DNA of 64,000 bases. It comes from Niabella yanshanensis. GTDB lineage: Bacteria > Bacteroidota > Bacteroidia > Chitinophagales > Chitinophagaceae. Each line of letters starts with the position of its first letter. Within the stretch, counting starts at the first letter, position 1. The stretch spans positions 3,968,001-4,032,000 of the forward strand of contig NZ_CP139960.1 in assembly GCF_034424215.1 (NCBI RefSeq), given 5' to 3'. Under the pieces are notes generated by a model that was given only the letters and a program-made list of their open reading frames with translations, was not told where the DNA came from and did no database searches. Shown piece after piece: positions 59,927-64,000 of this stretch. A program made the position numbers and the translations under genes.

Positions 59927-60523
59927 CTATACGGTTAAATCCTGCTCGGTTTGAAGCTCAATACCTTTTTTAAAAACATAGGCAACCACAAAAAGTGCAA
60001 TGCTCATAAATATCCACACATCTGCGCCACTTAAATAAAGGGCTTGCAGATCAGGCATTTTCACGCCCTGCCCGCTCAACCAGTCGGCGCAGGTTGTACC
60101 CAGGATGGAAAATAAACCAATTAAAAGAGCCAGGGAGGCAATCCTTAAAATAAAACGCTGGGCAATATTGGTAAAAGGTTGTTCTATTTTGACTTGTTTA
60201 TTATGCAGTATGCTGATGATGAGGTAAAATAAAATTGCTTTTAATGCTGATACAACTCCTATAATGAATACCTGGGTAAAGAAAAAAACATGTCCATATT
60301 GTAACAGATCCCTGAGGTCGGCCTGTTGCCAAAGATAAGGGACTGCCTCAGGTTTTACCAGTATGAAAACTGCGTTGGTAATAAAGCTAGCTGCTTCTAT
60401 ACTCAAACCCACAAATATGATCCAGGCAATAATATAGAGCAGGGTTAGGATGATCTTTGTTTTGGGTGAAGGCTTCCAATAACCCTGAGATACTTCGTTG
60501 GATGCTATATTGACTGATTTCAT
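59927..60523 (-). CDS. DUF2975 membrane protein
   Basis: This 198-residue membrane protein has four predicted helices at about 23-45, 85-110, 128-145 and 165-185. The DUF2975 pattern is supported by the last helix, SGADVWIFMSIALFVVAYVFKKGIELQTEQDLTV, which carries the family's C-terminal GxELxxEQDLTV motif. The function of the family is unknown, and its partner is the adjacent XRE protein. A promoter box lies at 60560-60567. Its role could be to sense a membrane signal and tie up the regulator, which is inference. Confidence 0.9.
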   Translation of the reverse strand: MKSVNIASNEVSQGYWKPSPKTKIILTLLYIIAWIIFVGLSIEAASFITNAVFILVKPEAVPYLWQQADLRDLLQYGHVFFFTQVFIIGVVSALKAILFYLIISILHNKQVKIEQPFTNIAQRFILRIASLALLIGLFSILGTTCADWLSGQGVKMPDLQALYLSGADVWIFMSIALFVVAYVFKKGIELQTEQDLTV

Positions 60524-60539
60524 TTGTTCAGGTTTTAAC

Positions 60540-60607
60540 TATATATATTGTAGTCTAAGCAAATATAGAATAAATTCATTTATTTCGATATATATTTATT
60601 GTAAGTC
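60540..60607 (-). promoter_or_regulatory. DUF2975 operon promoter with a flanking repeat
   Basis: The -7 box TATATTTG lies at 60560-60567 (minus strand). TATATATATTGTAGTC (60540-60555) and ATATATATTTATTGTAAGTC (60588-60607) share ATATAT, ATTGTA and GTC. They lie downstream of the -7 box and in the -33 zone, where a repressor dimer would block transcription. These are candidate operators of the adjacent XRE protein. Confidence 0.5.
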
Positions 60608-61292
60608 AGTAAATTTATTTTGTTTTTCATGATGTTGGTGGGCTGGCCTAAAATCCCGCCACATATGCATATGACCAGGTTCCCAGGCAACTTGTTATTG
60701 AGCTATTACCCAGTTTTCTTCAACCGGATTGTCATTTTGCAATCGTTTGCAGATCCCGGGCGCTATTCAACTATTTGACGAATCATTCCAAAAATGAAGG
60801 TTGAGTACTATGTAATGTGTTGATTTTGAGTTATTAAAAGTAGTTCAAGTTTAAGACCACTTTTTACCGCTGTTCAGCGTACCAACTGTTTTTCTAATTT
60901 GTTCTCCCAAATCCGGCCCTAAAACAGGAAGGGGTATTCGATTGCGGTAACGAAAATGGTGAATACTTGTCAGCGTAAAGAAGTTCAGTATGTAAGATAG
61001 TCGGGATTAGTAGGAGCATTGGTTGGCTGTAATCTGCCTGGTTGCTATCAATAGGCAGTTGCATAGTGCCGTTTAAGCCGAATTCGTATCATATCGTAAT
61101 TACAGTTATTAAATAATCTCGTTGCGTCGTGTCGGCTACCAAGCCAATTTTTATACGCTAAACAAAAAATAATGAGTCCAATAAAATCAGTCATCAATTA
61201 ATCAATCCGTGCCGGCTGTACTCAATCCGGCTAAGACTTTAAAGTCGAAAAACTTTTAGGAAAAAACATTGTAAGAAACCCAAAGTAAGTTT
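60608..61292. other. 685-bp gene-free region upstream of the SusC gene
   Basis: No supported gene was found. Near its right end there is a GCCGG...CCGGC stem (61211-61231) and a perfect 12-base palindrome GACTTTAAAGTC (61235-61246), 46 bases before the SusC ATG. No sigma or anti-sigma gene precedes SusC, and no clean TAnnTTTG box was found here. Confidence 0.5.
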
Positions 61293-64000
61293 ATGAAGTA
61301 TAAGTATGTGGTAATACCCATTGCAAGAATCATTGTTTTATCATTGATTGGTGTACTCTTGCTTCCGTCTGTAATGAGAGCGGCAGATGTGGTGGCAGAA
61401 TCAATAGCTAAGCTGGTGCCCATTAAGGGCACCGTTCGCAGTAACGACGGCAAGCCCTTATCAGGCGCGTCGGTAAGTGTCAAAGGTTCTTCCAATGCAA
61501 CGCTAACCGATGCAGACGGAAGGTTTACTATCGACGCGCAGGTGGGGCAAACACTCGAAATAACATTTGTTGGTTATGCCACAAAGGAGGTAGTTGTAGC
61601 TGATGCAGAAGAGTTAAACATCAATTTAACCGCACTCGAAAGTAACCTTGAAAATGTTGTGGTAGTAGGATATGGCACCATGCGAAAAAAAGATCTGACC
61701 GGTGCCATTACTCAGCTCAAACCCGATAAAATAGCGGATGAAAATCCTAGAACGGTTCAGGATATTTTAAGAGGAACCCCCGGACTGACCATCGGATTAG
61801 ACGCGTCTGCAAAGGGAGGCGGTTCCATCAATATACGTGGACAACGTTCAGTATATACTGCAGGCAACCATAACTCTCCGTTGCTGGTTTTAGACGGTAT
61901 GATCTTTTATGGCGAATTGTCGGAAATTAACCCTGATGATATTGAGCAAATAGATGTATTAAAAGATGCATCTGCTGCAGCTGTATATGGCGCACAGTCA
62001 GCTAACGGCGTATTGATCATCACTACCAAAAAAGGAAAGCAGGGGAAGCCCAAAATTAACTTTACCTCTAACCTGGCGCTTTCTACAATGGGTGTAGACC
62101 GGCCTGTTTGGGGACCTGAGGGCTACATCAAATACAGGGAGGATTGGTATACGGCCGGAACTTATGGTTTAAATACTGCTACCGGTAAATACGAGCCGTA
62201 TCAAATGGCCGGAGATCCATCTTTGGGTAAGCCGGGATATTATGAAAAGCCTACGGCGGATATGCTATCCAGATATGGGATAACAGCAGATCAATGGAGG
62301 GCCTATTCAACCAACGAGGCCGGTGCTTCTGATGACCTGATTTTTGCACAACGTATTGGTCTCGGGCACACCGTGTTGACCAACTATCTTGCGGGCAGAA
62401 CTTTCGACTGGTACGACCATAGTTTTAGAGAGGGTATTAACCAGGACTACAACCTGAGCGTTTCCGGGGCCAGCGACAGGATCAACTACTATATGTCAGC
62501 CGGGTATCTTTCCAACCAGGGGGTAATTGTGGGTGATAACTACCGGGCTGTTCGATCTAACCTGAAAGTGGATGGGAAAATAACTAACTGGTTGAATATT
62601 GGCGCCAACATTAACTTCCAGGATCGCTCTGACGGGAATATAGCCACCAACTGGGGCGATGCTATTACCTTCAACAGCCCATTTGCCTCGTATAAAGATG
62701 AAAATGGTAACCTGGTAGTGCACCCTCAGGGGTCAACACTTACGGGGCTTGTAAGAGGATACAATTACGATTATAACCGCCAGTTCCAGGACCTGGAAAG
62801 CGGCTTCACTGTTTTGAACTCTATTTTCACGGCAAAAGTAAAACTGCCTTTTAATATCAATTATTCGTTTAATGTGGCACCACGATACCAGTGGTTTTAC
62901 AGGCGCTATTTTGCATCTTCAAAACACCCGGACTGGAACCCGCTTACGAATAATGCAGGGGTAGACCGCGAAAATAAAAAGCGTTTCGACTGGTCGCTCA
63001 ATAATACCATTAACTGGGAGCATACTTTCGCAGGTAAACACCGCGTAAACGTAACACTGGTACAGGAAGCAGAGGAACGCGAACTATGGGAGGATTATAT
63101 AAGGGCTCGTAATATAACACCTACGGACGCTTTAGGCTTTCATGAAACGTCTACTGGTGACAAGCTATTGAGTGAGTTTGACTCTTATGATGCACGTCAG
63201 ACCGCCGATGGTATGCTGGGCCGGTTGTTCTACTCCTATGATGACAGGTATATGTTTACAGGTTCTGTTCGTCGCGATGGGTACTCGGCTTTCGGTACTT
63301 CCAATCCCCGCGCTACTTTCCTTTCTGCTGCCTTAGCCTGGACCTTTACCAATGAAAAGTTTTTTAAATGGGATGCATTAAGCAATGGTAAGCTGCGGTT
63401 GTCTTATGGACAAAACGGGAACAGGTCATTAGAGAATCCTTACATCGCTTTGGCTGACCTTGCACTGGGAACCGGGACACAGGGATATATAAATGGCACG
63501 GGAGACTATATACAATTCTATTACCTCAGGATATCCCGCATGGCTAATAAAAACCTGCAGTGGGAGAAGACAGCGTCTTTCAATGTAGGCCTGGACCTTG
63601 GTTTTCTTAATAACCGCATTACAACTACATTGGATTACTTCAATATGTCTACCACCGACATGATCATGAACCAGTCCCTGCCTGATTTTTCTGGTTTTAG
63701 CAGCATTACTTCTAATTTAGGTGAGGTGCAGAACAATGGTATTGAAATATCCATTAATTCCCGCAATATCGTTCGGCCAGATTTTAACTGGAATACCACG
63801 TTCGGCTTTTCCTATTACAAAAACAAGATCAAACATCTGTACTACCAGTACGAGGATGTATTGGACGCCAATGGTAACATCATATCCAGCAAAGAGGTAG
63901 ATGATATTACCAACAAGTGGTTCATTGGTCAGCCCATTGGTGCTATCTGGGATTATAAGGTAACGGGTATATGGCAGGTTAATGAAATAGAGGAAGCGAA
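61293..64000 (+). CDS. SusC/RagA family TonB-linked outer-membrane receptor, C-terminal part cut by window edge
   Basis: Reading from ATG 61293 gives 902 open codons up to base 64000 without a stop. The N-terminal signal region (about 1-30, MRAAD near the cut) is followed by a carboxypeptidase-D-regulatory-like domain (KGTVRSNDGKPLSGASVSVKG...DADGRFTI...FVGYATKEV, about 48-115). Then comes the TonB-box-like VVVVGYGTMRKKDLTGAI (about 122-140) and the plug with INIRGQRSVY, IEQIDVLKDASAAAVYGAQSANGVLIITTKKGK, then beta-barrel strands. It imports glycan or other nutrients with a SusD-like partner that lies beyond the window. No ECF sigma/FecR pair is adjacent. Confidence 0.95.
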   Translation, partial: MKYKYVVIPIARIIVLSLIGVLLLPSVMRAADVVAESIAKLVPIKGTVRSNDGKPLSGASVSVKGSSNATLTDADGRFTIDAQVGQTLEITFVGYATKEVVVADAEELNINLTALESNLENVVVVGYGTMRKKDLTGAITQLKPDKIADENPRTVQDILRGTPGLTIGLDASAKGGGSINIRGQRSVYTAGNHNSPLLVLDGMIFYGELSEINPDDIEQIDVLKDASAAAVYGAQSANGVLIITTKKGKQGKPKINFTSNLALSTMGVDRPVWGPEGYIKYREDWYTAGTYGLNTATGKYEPYQMAGDPSLGKPGYYEKPTADMLSRYGITADQWRAYSTNEAGASDDLIFAQRIGLGHTVLTNYLAGRTFDWYDHSFREGINQDYNLSVSGASDRINYYMSAGYLSNQGVIVGDNYRAVRSNLKVDGKITNWLNIGANINFQDRSDGNIATNWGDAITFNSPFASYKDENGNLVVHPQGSTLTGLVRGYNYDYNRQFQDLESGFTVLNSIFTAKVKLPFNINYSFNVAPRYQWFYRRYFASSKHPDWNPLTNNAGVDRENKKRFDWSLNNTINWEHTFAGKHRVNVTLVQEAEERELWEDYIRARNITPTDALGFHETSTGDKLLSEFDSYDARQTADGMLGRLFYSYDDRYMFTGSVRRDGYSAFGTSNPRATFLSAALAWTFTNEKFFKWDALSNGKLRLSYGQNGNRSLENPYIALADLALGTGTQGYINGTGDYIQFYYLRISRMANKNLQWEKTASFNVGLDLGFLNNRITTTLDYFNMSTTDMIMNQSLPDFSGFSSITSNLGEVQNNGIEISINSRNIVRPDFNWNTTFGFSYYKNKIKHLYYQYEDVLDANGNIISSKEVDDITNKWFIGQPIGAIWDYKVTGIWQVNEIEEA

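Noticed and set aside
1-64000. CRISPR arrays, prophage, integrase or intact transposon genes
   Set aside because: No regularly spaced repeats with spacers and no recombinase, transposase or phage gene were seen on either strand. Only short dispersed repeats were found.

Overview
The window reads as chromosomal DNA of a Bacteroidota bacterium, most likely of the family Chitinophagaceae. Supporting signs are many -7 promoter elements of the form TAnnTTTG, start codons with no Shine-Dalgarno sequence, a MurF-alanine racemase fusion, a SusC/RagA-type TonB-dependent receptor, many exported enzymes with a C-terminal AQ/SQ signal-peptide cleavage region, and a DUF1080 protein. No plasmid, phage, integrase, intact transposon, rRNA operon or CRISPR array was seen.

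Layout. 1-3000: cell-wall ligase/racemase (cut by the window edge), TerC-like membrane protein and an A-type Fe-S carrier. 3260-7954: a lipoprotein, two cation/proton antiporters and CsaA. 8079-18595: small accessory proteins (SRPBCC, YCII, DUF1569, YjbR, two YdeI-family proteins, GNAT, HD hydrolase, Pr6Pr, DUF5694) around gltX. 18952-19206: a compact unit with promoter, long hairpin, tiny basic ORF and terminator. 19463-30824: housekeeping genes (ald, tsaE, CLC channel, UvrD-type helicase, two Spy-like proteins, pseudouridine synthase, YqeY, lipase, mdh).

31090-34252: three uncharacterised genes coding for a coiled-coil protein, a two-helix membrane protein with a long coiled coil, and a membrane-anchored Ppx/GppA-like protein. 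This is the best candidate for an undescribed system. It is followed by tRNA-Gln.

34487-47500: Gfo/Idh oxidoreductase, ispD and folC (divergent), rbfA with a LolC/E-type permease, fucosidase with glycerate kinase, a GT-C-like membrane protein and mfd. 47627-59477: SDR and AraC regulator, exported sugar-metabolism proteins (Gfo/Idh, SUMF1-domain, hydroxypyruvate-isomerase-like), two POT peptide transporters, purD and a sorbosone-dehydrogenase-like protein. 59716-64000: a DUF2975/XRE pair, a long gene-free stretch and the start of a SusC gene.

How they fit. Most genes are housekeeping. The exported fucosidase, DUF1080 protein, Gfo/Idh protein, isomerase-like protein, sorbosone-dehydrogenase-like protein and SusC point to glycan scavenging, and the POT carriers to peptide uptake. 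Several housekeeping genes have a TAnnTTTG box only 3-7 bases before ATG, which suggests leaderless or nearly leaderless mRNAs. Short dispersed repeats occupy several intergenic gaps. Start codons were moved inward from the longest reading frame where an ATG fits family length, a signal peptide or a promoter better.
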